NCBI GenBank assembly: GCA_022376465.1
Contig: JACDTU010000007.1
Coordinates: 1,116,001-1,180,000, forward strand
DNA from: Cubamyces lactineus
Taxonomy: Eukaryota; Basidiomycota; Agaricomycetes; Polyporales; Polyporaceae
Direction: 5' to 3'
DNA: 64,000 nt
The notes under the pieces: generated by a model
What the model was told of the DNA's origin: nothing
Seen by the model: the letters and a program-made list of their open reading frames with translations, nothing else
Databases searched by the model: none
Shown: one piece after another, positions 1-11,553 of the stretch
Layout of the letters: each line of letters begins with the position of its first letter
Position numbering within the stretch: the stretch's first letter is position 1
Made by a program: the position numbers and the translations under genes

Positions 1-1354
1 CCCTGTAAGTGTGCTTATATGCGTTCAACACCACGCGTATGGGGTACCTCGCTGACGTCTTTGATGCGCCGATGAAGCAATACCGACGCTTCCAAATCGC
101 GTTCGAGAATGCGGCGGCCGCGAGCACGTTCATCGACTCGATCCGCTTCGTCTGTCCGTGCAAGGCCAACGCTCCTCCCGCGCGAGGCGTAGCACGAGCT
201 CCAACGGTGCAGGCGAACACCGGTACACGGCCGCGAGCTACCCACTCTGCCGTGCCATCGACTCTGTCAATTCCAGCCTTGCAGACGACTTCGCAGAGCA
301 TGCTACGTTCTTCACAGTCAACTGTGGATATGGTTGTAGACGAACCTACACCCTCTACTACGATAAGGCGCATGCAGACTTCCTTACCTCCGTTCTCCTC
401 CTTGGTGGGATCTTCCCCTGCAGGCTGGGACACTCATATCCAGTCGCAAAGCTTCTCCTCGACTCAAGCGCCACCGTCTACTTACGCTCAGGACTCGACT
501 GCGAGGCACTGGGAGCACTCTAAGAGAGCTAGTACCGCTGACGTCGGAAGCGAAGTGACCCTAGGCCGGGGAGAAGGTGCATATAATTTGTCAAGTCGCC
601 CCTCGTCGGCTGTGTCCGTCTCGTCTGCGGCTGCTGCTCACGCATCAAGCTCTTCTCACCGCGCTTCGGACGTCTACGCTCCCGCTCTCAGTCATACTCC
701 TGCGTCTGCCTCTGCTGTTCCTGATCTGCTTCACCCGCCTGCTCTTGCCTCTACTGCGATTGCGTCTCGGGACACTGCTAGCACTGGCCGCCCTGCACAA
801 GTCAAGTCTCAATCTGGCGACTTCCCCAGTCGGCCTGCGGGATCCAGCGACATGTCTGATGTTCCGAGCTCTTCGTTTCCGCAGGCAAGCTCGTCCCCGC
901 CCCGTTCTGGCCGACCTCGTCAGAGCTCCCCTGACTTGATGCCGCCCCCGCCTGTACCACCCTCTGCTGTTGCTGCTATTCCCGGTGGACCTGGTGGCTC
1001 CGAGAAAGCTACTGCGAGTGCTGGCGTGACCACCGATGCTATTGCTCAGGAGTCTGATATCTCTTCTTCCATCACTACGGGAACTCAAGATAGCACTGTG
1101 AGAGCCAGGATAACCACGTCTTTGACTATGCAGGAGGGCTTGAGCGTGTATGGCCTCCCTAAGGAGGAGCTGGAGGCGCTCGTGGCAGAAGTCATCAGAG
1201 AGGAGGGCTTCGCAGAATTGGTGCGTCGTCGTGAACGAAGACTGAATATCAAGCATGGACGGCGATGGCGTGCTTATCTCCATGCACATTCACTCTACAG
1301 ATGGAGGCGCTAGACGGGATGTGGAGGGTAAAAGGGCTGGTTGGTATTGCTTGA
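1..1354 (+). CDS. REC114-like meiotic recombination protein, 3' part (5' end outside window)
   Basis: Partial gene; its first exons lie upstream of the window. I read an intron at 5-77 (GTAAGT donor, CTGAC branch point, AG acceptor), a long exon 78-1220, an intron at 1221-1300 (GTGCGT...ACAG, phase 0) and a last exon 1301-1354. The start of the long exon (YRRFQIAFENAAAA, then FIDSIRFVCPCK) resembles the end of the PH-like domain of fungal Rec114. A Ser/Pro-rich disordered linker of about 300 residues follows. The end (LEALVAEVIREEGFAEL, then after splicing MEALDGMWRVKGLVGIA) resembles the short C-terminal helical region of Rec114 that binds Mei4 in the complex supporting Spo11 double-strand break formation. 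Without the second intron the protein ends in an unlike Arg-rich tail. Assignment is from remembered family motifs, so it is tentative. Convergent with the esterase gene. Confidence 0.5.
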
Positions 1355-1504
1355 GAACAGACAAGAGGAGAGTAGGGGGCGTATTGAGTGCTTAATTTCT
1401 ATTAGACGAGCATCATGCTCGCTCGCTCTATGATACATGTGTCTATCCAAACGCTTCACAGAAGATGGTACTACCGTAGATCGCCAAAAAAAACTTACGC
1501 AGGC

Positions 1505-3742
1505 TCACTGCCCGAATTCGCTCGAGACCGAGTTCAGGAATGCAATTTGCTGCTGGCGATAGTCATCCGGGATGACCGTCGTGTTCCCACCAGCGAGCTG
1601 CATGAGCACCTGATTGCTCGACGTGTACTGTGGCCAGTACGGACCTACGGTGCATTTTATTGAACCCATTAACCACGAAATGAGCAGAGAGGCGGAGGCC
1701 AATAGACGGATCGAGGACGTACGTTCACTGCCTATACCATCATTCGGGTTCAGACTAGTGATGAACCCAAGGATGTAGTCCATCATCGCCTCGCTCAAGG
1801 CTCCAGCAGGCTGAGGCCCGTCCAAGAACGAGGTGCCATACATGTACGGCACGTCCGTCGCATGCGTGACTGCCATCCCACCGCCATCCGTCAGATTCGC
1901 CCTTTCCCGAGTAGGTTAACGATAGTGAACCACGCACCTCCCAGCTGGGGCGCCGCAATCGCCTGCGGGTCCGCAAACAAATACCCATACACCCCACTCA
2001 CCCCTTGCCCGTGCCCGCTCACCGCCTCCATCCACGTCCGACGCAGCGCATGAAAGTTCAGATCTCCAATGATCGCGGCGAGCCGCTTGTACTCGGGGCT
2101 GAGCCCGAACGTCGCGTTCCCCGTGCCGTACGGGCTGCCCAGCGCGGGGTCGTCGGGGTAGAGCGAGAGGATCTCGGAGACGGCGGCGGTGAAGGGCGCG
2201 GGAGGGGCCCCGGATGCGAAGGGGAGCGCGAGGAGCGCGAGGACTTCGGCGATTTGGTCGGGGGTAGTGACAATCGTGGGGGTGAAGAACGTTCCTAGAG
2301 ATGCAGTGAACGAGCGCACGTTGAGCATCGGAGTGGCAGCAATCAGGTCAATGTCAGGGCCACACCATCGTCCAAGTTGGCTCCAGTGATGAGCGGGATC
2401 CGCGAGAACTTGCCCTCCGCCAGGAGCGTCGACGGCAAGTCCGGGATAAGTCCATCCGGGCCGTCGATGACGGGCACGAACTGGAAGCTCTCTGGGGACT
2501 CCGCCGAAGAGGTGTTGTACGCGCTGAGGAGCGTGGCGAGGCTCGCGTTGCGCATGCACGAGAAGGTGTCATTTGTGCCGACACTACCTGCGCATTCGGG
2601 CGTCGCGTTGACGAAGTTCGTCCATTCCGTCTCGCGGCGCGTCGCGTTGAATACGGCGGTCGTCCCAGAGAACCCGGAGCTCATGATCTGAAGAGAGTTT
2701 GAATTATGAGGCTGTCTAGGGCTGCCCGGGGCGAGTACCAGTTGTCATAAACGGCACTCACTGTGCCATGAACCAGGTTCTCCAGACCAGAGTTGAGGTA
2801 TAGGTCTGCGATTGAGATCGACCCTGCACTTTGACCGTAGAGAGTCACCTATCGACCACTGAGCCGACACCCCAACCATACTCGCGCCTTCACGGTACTC
2901 ACCTTGTCAGGATTCCCGCCAAACGCGGCAATGTTCTGCTTAACCCAAGATAATGCCGCAAGTTGGTCCTTCAGCCCCAAATTCAGAGCCCCGCGCGCCA
3001 TAGCCTCAGCGCCCTGCGGAAACCCGAACGGCCCCACGCGGTAATTGAGATTGACATAGATGATTGGCGTGCCCTGCAAAGATGCAAGCGGTACAGTGTC
3101 AAGCTGAGCAACCGATGGTCCGAGGTGCACCGAAGCGTACCCTTTGCACGCTGTGCATCACGGGCGTGCTCGCGTTGAGCTGGTCGGCCGCGCCGGTCTT
3201 GAACCCACCACCGTATAGCCACACGAGGACTGGCATGGGCGCGTCGCAGTCCGCCTCGGTTCGGGCGGGACGGAGGATGTTCAATTTCAAGCAGTCTTCT
3301 GTCCCGTTGTTCAACTGCATGCGTGAGGTGTTATTCCCCGCTCCCTGTCTACCACCTGGATGCATGAGATGACTCACCCCCAATTGTGGACACGGCAGCC
3401 CATACTGTGTCGCATCGAACGTAGATGTGTCCAGTTTGTCCTTTGGTACTGGTGGGGCAAACCGAAAGTCATTTATTGGTGGCTCGGAGTAAGGGATGCC
3501 TATGATGGGGGTGAGTACATGCTTGAGATCGTAGCGGAGACAATACAGAAAAGAGACACACCTCCAAAGAACTCCTCTTCCACCAGCCCCAAATACTTGT
3601 ATGAAGTCCCTATGACTTCAGTTCCTTTTAACTTGACAACAGGTGAACCTCCTTTAGCGAAGGAACCGAACAGTTGTGTGAGCAACAAGGAGAGCAGGGT
3701 TGCGCCGAGTCGGTGCTGGATGTTCCAAGAGAAAGTAGTCAT
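1505..3742 (-). CDS. secreted type-B carboxylesterase/lipase
   Basis: Alpha/beta-hydrolase of the carboxylesterase type-B (COesterase) family, which hydrolyses carboxylic esters outside the cell. The start at 3742 gives MTTFSWN followed by a hydrophobic signal peptide (LGATLLSLLLTQLFGS). Seen in order: EDCLKLNILRP, oxyanion loop LYGGGF (about 3210), NLNYRVGPFGFP, LKDQLAALSWVKQNIAAFGG, then after a 54-nt intron (2849-2902) the nucleophile elbow GQSAGS (about 2825-2845). The general-acid position reads ANLDDG instead of the usual DEG, and the histidine motif is THATDVPYMYG (about 1850-1870). The coding region is broken by several short introns; I fixed the motifs, not every boundary. No close substrate can be named; fungal relatives include lipases, sterol esterases and feruloyl-type esterases. 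Signal-peptide start chosen over two upstream in-frame Mets. Confidence 0.88.
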
Positions 3743-4595
3743 CGCTGCTTGCATGGGTGGGAGGCTTGAGGCCACCCGCATACACCCTAGTATTTATGCC
3801 GACTGGCAACCATACGGTAATTCCGCAGGATTGATGACGCCTCGACACTTGCGCCAAACGCTCTGTCGTCCACCTTGACGAGCTAAATAAGCTTATTGAT
3901 ACTACACGGCTGACACTTGCGTGAACGGCTAGTGTCCCCTCCGAATGATGCGCAGCTCCTCGTTGACGGATATGGAACCGGATGCTGACGCCGGCTGTTA
4001 CATTCACCTGGGGAGGAGAGGTGAGCATACGGACATCCGGGAAATGCCTACGCCCTCACTCATCGAAACATAGCCGGACAGTCTTGGGTGTTTTGGCCGG
4101 ACGAAGGATATGGTAAGCAGCATACCTACGAGAAGCGGTTCGACCGACGCTCGCTCCCAGGGTGATGTTGACCGACGACATGATGTGTGCCCTTGTGAGG
4201 CCGGAGCGGTTGATATAGTAGCCTGTAAAAAGCCCGGGTCGAGAGACGCGTATATATATATGTGGCACAAGCGCGATTGCATTAAACCAAGTCAGGGAAT
4301 CTAGTACACTTCATCTACGGAAACACAGACAGACAAGTGAGCCTCAGGCACCACGTGAGATAGAATAGGATACGAGAAAGCACTCGGTGAAAGGAGCGGA
4401 GCGTCGTAGCGAACACTTCAGGGGGACCCGATAAGTATAAAGGAATGGAAGCGGACATGGGCATGAGAGCGGCATATATGTGATCATGAACGGTCCTGGA
4501 AGCGATTCCCGACAGAAGGAAAATAGTAGTATGAGCAGATTATCGTACAATAGCGTCCATGATATCCGAACGGCCTGATTCTTGTCAAAGTGGGT
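3743..4595. other. intergenic gap, esterase 5' side to MGA2 3' side
   Basis: About 850 bases between the esterase start and the end of the MGA2-like gene. Open frames here are short and overlap on both strands with no recognisable motif. A run of TATATATATA lies at about 4250-4262; it could belong to the esterase promoter, but it is nearly 500 bases from the start codon, so I do not call it. Confidence 0.5.
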
Positions 4596-7500
4596 TTAAG
4601 CACGAAGGCCGACCTTGAGGGTGACGGCCGCCCTGGTCGCGTGGAGCGCGATCCGTACGGCTTGGAGGAAGGCCCAAGCGAATCCAACTGGCAAGTCTGT
4701 GAGCGTCGAGATGACATCTTAGGGACAATGAGACTTACTCATAAGGATGGGAATCCAGAACAAGATCAACATTCGGTCATCTGCAGAGAGTGGGTTAGGC
4801 TATCCAAAAGTATAATGTTTGAGAGGCACTTACGCTTCTTCTGCGCCCGCCTAGCGGGTTTGCGCGTAGGCCTGTAGCCATACAACTGCACTTCTTCCTC
4901 CGGAACAGCCGCATCAGGATAACCGACAGGCCGAGCGACCACCTTATCCACACCAACGCGCGATTCGACTTCAGCCGCAGGCGCAGGCGGGACGGTCACA
5001 GGCTCCTGCTGAGCCTTCTCGGCCACAACCTCGAGTGATGCCGACTCGGCCTCAGTGCTCCGAGGCGTGTACGCAGGCGGAGGATTATCGTGGACCTCCG
5101 TAGCGCGGTTAGCCTGTTGCATCCACTTCTCCCAGTACGCCTTCCAATCCTGGGCAGACGGGATACCGAGCCAAGGCTGTGGACCGTTCGCATCGGCAGG
5201 CATGCCCGCGCCCTCGCCCTTCTCGTCACCACCGCGTCCACGGCGATCAGCCCAGAACTGCTGAATCGGAACCAAGACGGGGAATACTGCAGGGATCTGG
5301 GGGAAAGCGCCCCACGCGGGCATCCCGGGGAGGTTCGGCATGTGCAAGAGCGGGATGTTCGGGATCATGCCGTGCGCATGCTGCAGCTGGGCGAGAGTGC
5401 GGTAGAGCGTCTCGGTGAACGTCGCAGCTGCCTGCTTCTCGTCTGCAGCGGCAAGACCCGCCTCCATGGCCTTCTTCTCCGCCGATGTAGGTGACGGCCT
5501 GCTGTCAGCGTCCACGCGGGTCAGGTCGGCCTTGCTCAGGCCGGAGCGTTGCTTCAAGTTGCGGTGGGATGCCCTACGTCCCGTCTTCCCCTTGATTGGC
5601 CGAACGTCCTCACTATCCGACTCCTCATCTACGTCACCCCAAGCGCCCTCGTCATCGTCATGATCACGACCGTCCTCGGATGAGCGTTCGCTCTCAGAGC
5701 CCATGAAGTCGAAGAAGCCTGTGGAGCCGACTTCCGCGGGAGTCTTCCCAGCGGCGTTGACCACGTCTAGGGCAGCGCCGGCATCAACCAAAGCACGAGC
5801 ACAGTCGCCAGAACCCGTGAGTGCAGCGAGGAACAGCGCAGTGCAGCCGTTCTGATCGCGAGCGTCGACGTCGATATCGCGCGCGAGGAGGAACTTGACC
5901 AACGCCGGGAATTTGGCGAGAGTCGCGAGGTGGAGAAGCGTCTGCCCGCTTGCTGTCTGACGCGAGATCGGCGTAGGACGTGAGCCAGAGGGACCATCCA
6001 GGGGGGTATCGAGCACCGAGAGGAAGTCGAGCAGGAGCTTCTCGAAGTCGCTATCACCCGCGCTGCCGAGAAGGAGATGGCGCGGTAAATCTGCTTCAGA
6101 AGACAGTTGCATAGCACCGCTGGTTGACATGCTGTGATCGGGTTCGGGACCACCTGTGTTTCCGACGATACGCATAGCAATATTGCGTGCATCTTCGATC
6201 TTGCCGGTCATCTTGAGGCCGACGACCTGCAACGCCAGCTCCATACTAGATGGATGTAAGCGATATACAGAAGGGAGTACAGGGTTCGTTGCACTTACAG
6301 AGCTCTGTCGGTTTCGTCCGTGTATGTGAACAAGCACGGTGGCGTCCCGTCCTCCTCCTTGGGCATGCCCTCGAACCAAACTTGCACGGTACCGGGGGTC
6401 GTGCTCGGCGGCAAGACGCACACGAGCGTATTGTCGCTCCAGCGTTGCGTAGAGGTCGAGGCGGCACCACCGAACACACAGTTGAGCTGCATCGAAGGGT
6501 GGAAATTCGCGCCAAGCACCGTCACTTCGATACCACCATACGTCGGCCCGGACGATGGGATTAAACGATGGATTCGAGGTGGGGGAAGGCTGATCGGAGG
6601 GGGAGGATCGTGCTTGAAGAGCATATAAGGCACTGCTGGGGCGACCGCAGGTGCGGCCAGATTCATGGCTTCCATCATCGACTGTGCCTGAGACTGGTTG
6701 TGACCTTGCATGAAAGGTGAGCTTGACGGGTCCGGGAATGGGACGGCGGGCGAGTCCAGCTCAGAACAGTCAGGCATAGTAATGTCAGGGTTGAAGTGAC
6801 CGTTGAGGAAGTCGTTCAAGGGTGCATTCATGTCGAACGAAGGCATCATGGGGCTAGCGACCGCCGTTGGGGAAGTACTGTCGAGTGCGTCCGTCGTGGG
6901 GGCCGACGATGTAACGGAGGGTGAATTGTGATTGTACCCGAAGTTCGCTGGTGGAGGCGTCGACGCATGACTTTGCAGAGACTGCGTGAGTGTGCTCTGC
7001 ATGGGCGACGACGACCTCGTGGCAAAGGCTGAAGTCATTTCAGAAGGCGACTGCAAACTTCCACTGCTGCTCTGTCGATGCAACCGAGATACCCTTTGGT
7101 TCGCATCATACGGCTTCGCGCGTTTCTTCGAACGTTCAACACCGTTCGTTGCTTGCCCCTTCTTCCTCTTCGTCGCAGCGGGATCCTGGCCGTCAACCCC
7201 AGTGACTGTCCAATCAAGCTTCGAGCCGAACTCGGATGTGGCCTTCTGGGCGTTGACGCCTGTGCTCTTATGATCGTCGGTGATCATAATAGGCTTTGTG
7301 GTGCCCGTCCCGACGACCCGGCCCATGTGGTCCAGCATCGTGAAGTGTAGGTTGAAGCCTACCTTTTCACGATGATGACGACAGTAGCAAGTGATGCGCA
7401 GGGGTAGGATGACGGAACCGGATGAGAAGTCCAGTACCTCTGGGCAATTGAACTGCAGGATGTTGGACGTATCCTCGTGTTTGCCCTTCCCCGGGATGAT

Positions 7501-8533
7501 GCGCGGTTCCTCTTGTGAGTCGGAATCAGAGCGTACAGGCCTGACACGTGCCGCAATCTTGCGCGCAACGCGCTTCGCCTAGATACTGGTGAGAACATTG
7601 GGGTAACTACATTCATGAGCGACCCACCTCGCGCGTTTGGCAGCTTGAACAGGCTGTGACACGAGTATGTGGGGGTGTTGCACATGTGATGTCCGTTGTG
7701 AGATATAGGGAGTCCTCGGATGCGGCGTCTATCGCAAAGATGAGGGGAAGAAGTCGGGGGAAAAGGACCGTGATACTGACCAACTTTGCCTTCTTTGCGA
7801 GTCCTCTTCTTCGTCGTAGTGCCTTTGGGCAACCGGAGCCATTTCCAGCTCCCTACCCTATCATATTTGAGGGGCTCCCCAGACGAAGAACTCGCGTGGG
7901 CCAAATCAACAGTGAGACGGATTTGGGTCTCTACCCTAGATTTCGTACCACCTTCTGGCAGGCTTGGGAACAATACAGGGAGGCTGCGCGACGATAAGCA
8001 AACCGAATGGCGATAGTCTAGCGCACTCACTTTGTACATGACTCCTTGGGCGGGAATACAACGCGCTGCAATGCGGGCGGCTCCTTGCGCACCTGGGCGG
8101 GAGGGGGTATTGGTTTGGTGACCGAAAGGGTATTTCGCCCGCCCGCGATAGCTGTCGGTGCATTCGGTGAGGACGGACTGGTGACTGGGCAAAACATAGA
8201 TCCTTGGTGGGGAGCGGATGTCGCGCTACGATAGTGCATGCAATCAACACGCGCAGCCAAAGCATATTTTGTGGGCACTACGGAGACTCACTCTTCATAT
8301 ACATGCTCCTGCAAAAGTTCTTCCAAGTCTAAAGCAGCGTGATCCTCGTCCTTCCTCCCATGCTCTCCAAAGTCGATTTGGCCGTTGATGAGAAACTCCG
8401 CGTCAGGAAGAGAATTGCGCCAGGCAGAGAGGTCTTCTTGATTCATGATAGGACCCAAGGTATCAGATGCCTCGGGAGTTGTTGGTGATGGCGAGGGTGA
8501 CCTCGAGCAAGCAGTCGTCGACGAGGACGACAT
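4596..8533 (-). CDS. MGA2: MGA2/SPT23-type ER-anchored transcription factor (IPT/TIG + ankyrin + C-terminal TM)
   Basis: Family known from yeast: a dormant ER-membrane precursor is ubiquitinated and cut, and the freed N-terminal part activates OLE1 (delta-9 fatty acid desaturase). Start at 8533 (MSSSSTTACSR). Seen in order: acidic N-terminus (LPDAEFLINGQIDFG); the conserved N-terminal region (RVVFPPKESCTK, LRLPKGTTTKKRTRK, CSSCQTREAKRVARKIAARV, then RITCYCRHHREKVGFN and TMLDHMGRVVGTG), assembled across at least five short introns; a disordered Ser/Pro linker; the IPT/TIG domain (HRLIPSSGPTYGGIEVTVLG, about 6300-6590); two ankyrin repeats (SGQTLLHLATLAKF, NGCTALFLAAL, about 5730-5960); an acidic stretch; and a C-terminal tail reading RMLILFWIPILMIGFAWAFL after two introns, a single membrane helix ending in VGLRA. 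A 26-nt exon at 7628-7653 encodes the CxxC motif. The gene looks intact. Confidence 0.93.
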
Positions 8534-9048
8534 TGGGAAAGAGGATGAACGGAGAGAAGTGTCGGAAGGAGCAAAGAACCAAGTCCAAAGGCCACGGTCT
8601 GCGCCCCCTGTAGTCGCCTCGGCACTCCCGGGAGCTGTCTTTCTTACGTAAGCACGCTAACGCCCTAATGAGAGCCACTCTCCTCTCCACCGCCCCTGTG
8701 TTCTTGCTTTAATGCGATGGCCCAGACAATATGGGACAAACATCCAACTGCTTCTTTCAAGTAACGCCAGATTCCGTTAGCTCATGGACGGTTCAAAACC
8801 GCGAATTTGGTGAAGAACCGGATGCATTTGGGACAAACCCGACATTGGCGCAGTCGGGAGCGCTCAGGATAATGTGAAGCGCCGCAACAAAGTATCAGGC
8901 TCCGACAGGCGCCCGAAGACTCTAGCACGTGCCTGGCTTCAGAATGCCCGGCGCGAAAGGCGAAGGACGCGTGCAAGGTCAAGTACCTGCCCGGTGCTCA
9001 TAACCTCGCTCATTCACTTTCTCCCACTCATCCCACGCTGGTACTACC
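8534..9048. promoter_or_regulatory. divergent promoter region, MGA2-like / NUP50-like
   Basis: About 515 bases between two divergent start codons (8533 on the minus strand, 9049 on the plus strand). It must hold both promoters. I see no clear TATA box or other named element, and no convincing coding sequence. Confidence 0.5.
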
Positions 9049-11339
9049 ATGAAGAGAGCGGCGGACAAGCAGCTATCTAGGGATGATGATCCCGAGGAGG
9101 ATAACGTCGAGGTGAGTTCAATGCAGTCTGGTTCTTACACGGTCAGTGCAATGTTGAACTCGTGTGGCAGGAAGTCGGCACGGGTTTCAAGAAAGCGGAC
9201 GAGACCGTCCTTGCTAGACGGCCGTATGTTATCTTCAGCTATGCCTTATAGACGAGGCGTCTGATCGTAGCACCTGTAGAATCAAGGGCTTACCCAAACG
9301 CTCTCTAGCCGGAGCGGCGAGCGCGTCTACTACGCCCGCGAGCTCCACGACCACCGAGGTTCGTTCTCACCGTGATGCACAACAAGTTTGATTCTGATCA
9401 CTCGGTGTAGGCCGCTCCTGCACCTGGCAAGTTTGCCGGCTTCACAGGATTCGGTTCTGGCGCAACCTCCTCCACACCCTTCTCCTTCGCAGCATCACCT
9501 GCAGCACCTAATCCTCCCTCTGCGCCTGTCGCATCTCCCTTTTCGTTCTCGGGAACAGCTTCATCGACATCATTCGCCCCTCCAGTTTCTTCGAACGCGT
9601 CCGCCGCGACCAAAGCGTTCGCCTCCATCGTATCCTCTTCTTCCACATCCTCTACACCCACCTCCACGACTTCGAGTGATAGCATGCAGAAGGCGGACGA
9701 GAAAGAAGTGGACTACTACAAAGCCATCCGAGGTTTGAATGTTTCTCTCCTCTCGGCCATTTCAAAGGCCATCGAGGCAGACCCGTTCGCGGACGTGGCG
9801 GATATGCTGGAGCGCTACAAAGCACTTCGCGTCTCAGTTGACGCGAGACGTGAAGACAAATCGGCGTCGACATCGGCACTGTCTAGCGCACCGTCTACCA
9901 AGAACGCAGCTATCGACTCGACGTCCAAGAGTACTGAGCCCGCGACCAAGCCCCCTTCTGCACCCAGCTTCACCATGCCTGCACCGCCCGCCAGCTTCTC
10001 AGGGTTCAAGCCCCTTGTCACGCCTGGGTCGTCTACTAGCTCAGGGTTCGCTCCGAAGTCGGACACTAGCAGCTCAAGTACTCTTGGTAGCCCCTTCAGC
10101 TTTGGTTCCAAGCCCGCGACCTCTGAACCTTCATCAACCGAGGCGCCCAAGTCCGCTTTCTCGTTCGGTTCTTCATCCACATCATCGACAACGACCTCTA
10201 GCGCACCTTCGCCCTTCTCGTTTGGGGCACCCCCGTCTGGGTCCTCCTTGTTTGGAAAAGGTCCCGCGTCATCGACCTCAACAGGCTCTACCAACTTCTT
10301 CGGCACCTCCGGCTCGACCTCTTCTATCTTTGGTGGCAACACCTTCGGCAAGTCTTCAGACGCCGGTAAGGAAAAGGAGACAGACAAGCCAGAAGAGAAG
10401 GATGCTGCCGCATCGTCTACGGTTCCTACGTCGACTACCTCATCCTCAGGCGGCTTCTTTGGCTCCAGCTCTTCCCCCGGGTCCAATCCGTTCGCCACGA
10501 GCACCCCAGAGAAGTCCGCCTCATCCAACCCCTTTTCCTTTGGCTCCGCGTCGCCCGCAAAGGCCAATCTCTTCAGTGGTTTCCCCAAAGCGGGCAGCAT
10601 TGGGAACCCTGTAGGCTTCGGCTTCGGCAGCCCACCCAAGACTCCCGACACCGAGACAGGCAGCGGCCCCGTCAAGTCGCTTCCCTTCTCCTTCGGGCCA
10701 CCCAAGCCTGCAGCGGAGTCAAATGGTGGTGGGGCAGAAGAGAAGAGCGAAAAGGAGGGTGAAGGATCTGGGGACGGCACGCCTGCTCCTGCGGAGGGAT
10801 CCGATGCGCCACAAGGCCTGCCCGCGTCGACGTCCGTGCACGACATGGAGGGCGAGGGTGAAGAGGATGAGGTGACGACGCACGAGATCAGGAGCAAGGT
10901 GTACAAGATGGTGAAGGACAAAGACGGAAAGGCGTCGTGGGGCGACTTGGGTGTCGGTATGTCGCGTCACGTTCGTACGGAGGGGGTAGTATACTGACCT
11001 GATCATGTTTCTCAGGTGTCCTGAGGCTCAAGAAGCACAAGGAGACTGACGCGCGTCGCATGCTCCTCCGGAACAGCAGTACCGGCAAAATCACTATCGT
11101 GAGCACCACCTCACCTTGCATCTGTCTCCGTGTCCCTAATCTACCCTTCAAAGAACTTCATCCTCTACTCTGGCATGAACGCATCTGTGTCCGACAAAGT
11201 CGTCTCGTTCATCGGCCACGAGGACGGTCAGTCGACGCCCTACCGGATACGCACGAAGACGGCCGAGCAGGCTAACGCGCTCAAGGCCGCACTCGACCGC
11301 GAGATCGAGTTCGTAAAAGCCAAGTCTGAGACGCAATGA
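9049..11339 (+). CDS. NUP50/Nup2-like FG nucleoporin with Ran-binding domain
   Basis: Mobile nuclear-pore protein that binds importin alpha and Ran-GTP and helps cargo release. The N-terminus MKRAADKQLSRDDDPEED, then after splicing VGTGFKKADETVLARRP, matches the NUP50 importin-alpha-binding motif. The next exons (IKGLPKRSL, then PGKFAGFTGFG) lead into a long exon with about ten FSFG or FG repeats in a Ser/Thr-rich disordered region. A short folded segment (KEVDYYKAIRGLNVSLLSAI) interrupts it at about 9700-9840. The C-terminal Ran-binding domain is spread over three exons: THEIRSKVYKMVKDKDGKAS WGDLGVG, LRLKKHKETDARRMLLR, and a last exon ending KAALDREIEFVKAKSETQ, with stop at 11337. Domain order is that of NUP50/Nup2. 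The start ATG is followed by an intron after 63 coding bases. Confidence 0.92.
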
Positions 11340-11553
11340 ACCGCTCTTGATTCCCCTTTGCCCGCACGGTCATGCCACATCCTATCGGACGTTCTCTTAC
11401 ACTAGTATGCACGTGGTCCCAGCATGGCATGACTATATGCGCACGAACCGTCTCGTGCCCCTTCACGGTCTGTGTTTGTTGTACATGCATAAATACATCC
11501 GTCTCCTGCGCATCCGGCACCTGCACGTTGACCCGCTTAGTTTCCCGAAGAGA

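Noticed and set aside
645..1289. 214-codon minus-strand frame opposite the REC114-like gene
   Set aside because: Shadow of the plus-strand coding exon; Ser/Arg-rich with no motif.
4250..4262. TATATATATA run as the esterase promoter
   Set aside because: About 500 bases from the start codon; could be chance AT-rich sequence.
9815..10921. 368-codon minus-strand frame opposite the nucleoporin
   Set aside because: Mirror of the FG-repeat exon; its repetitive sequence is explained by the repeats on the plus strand.
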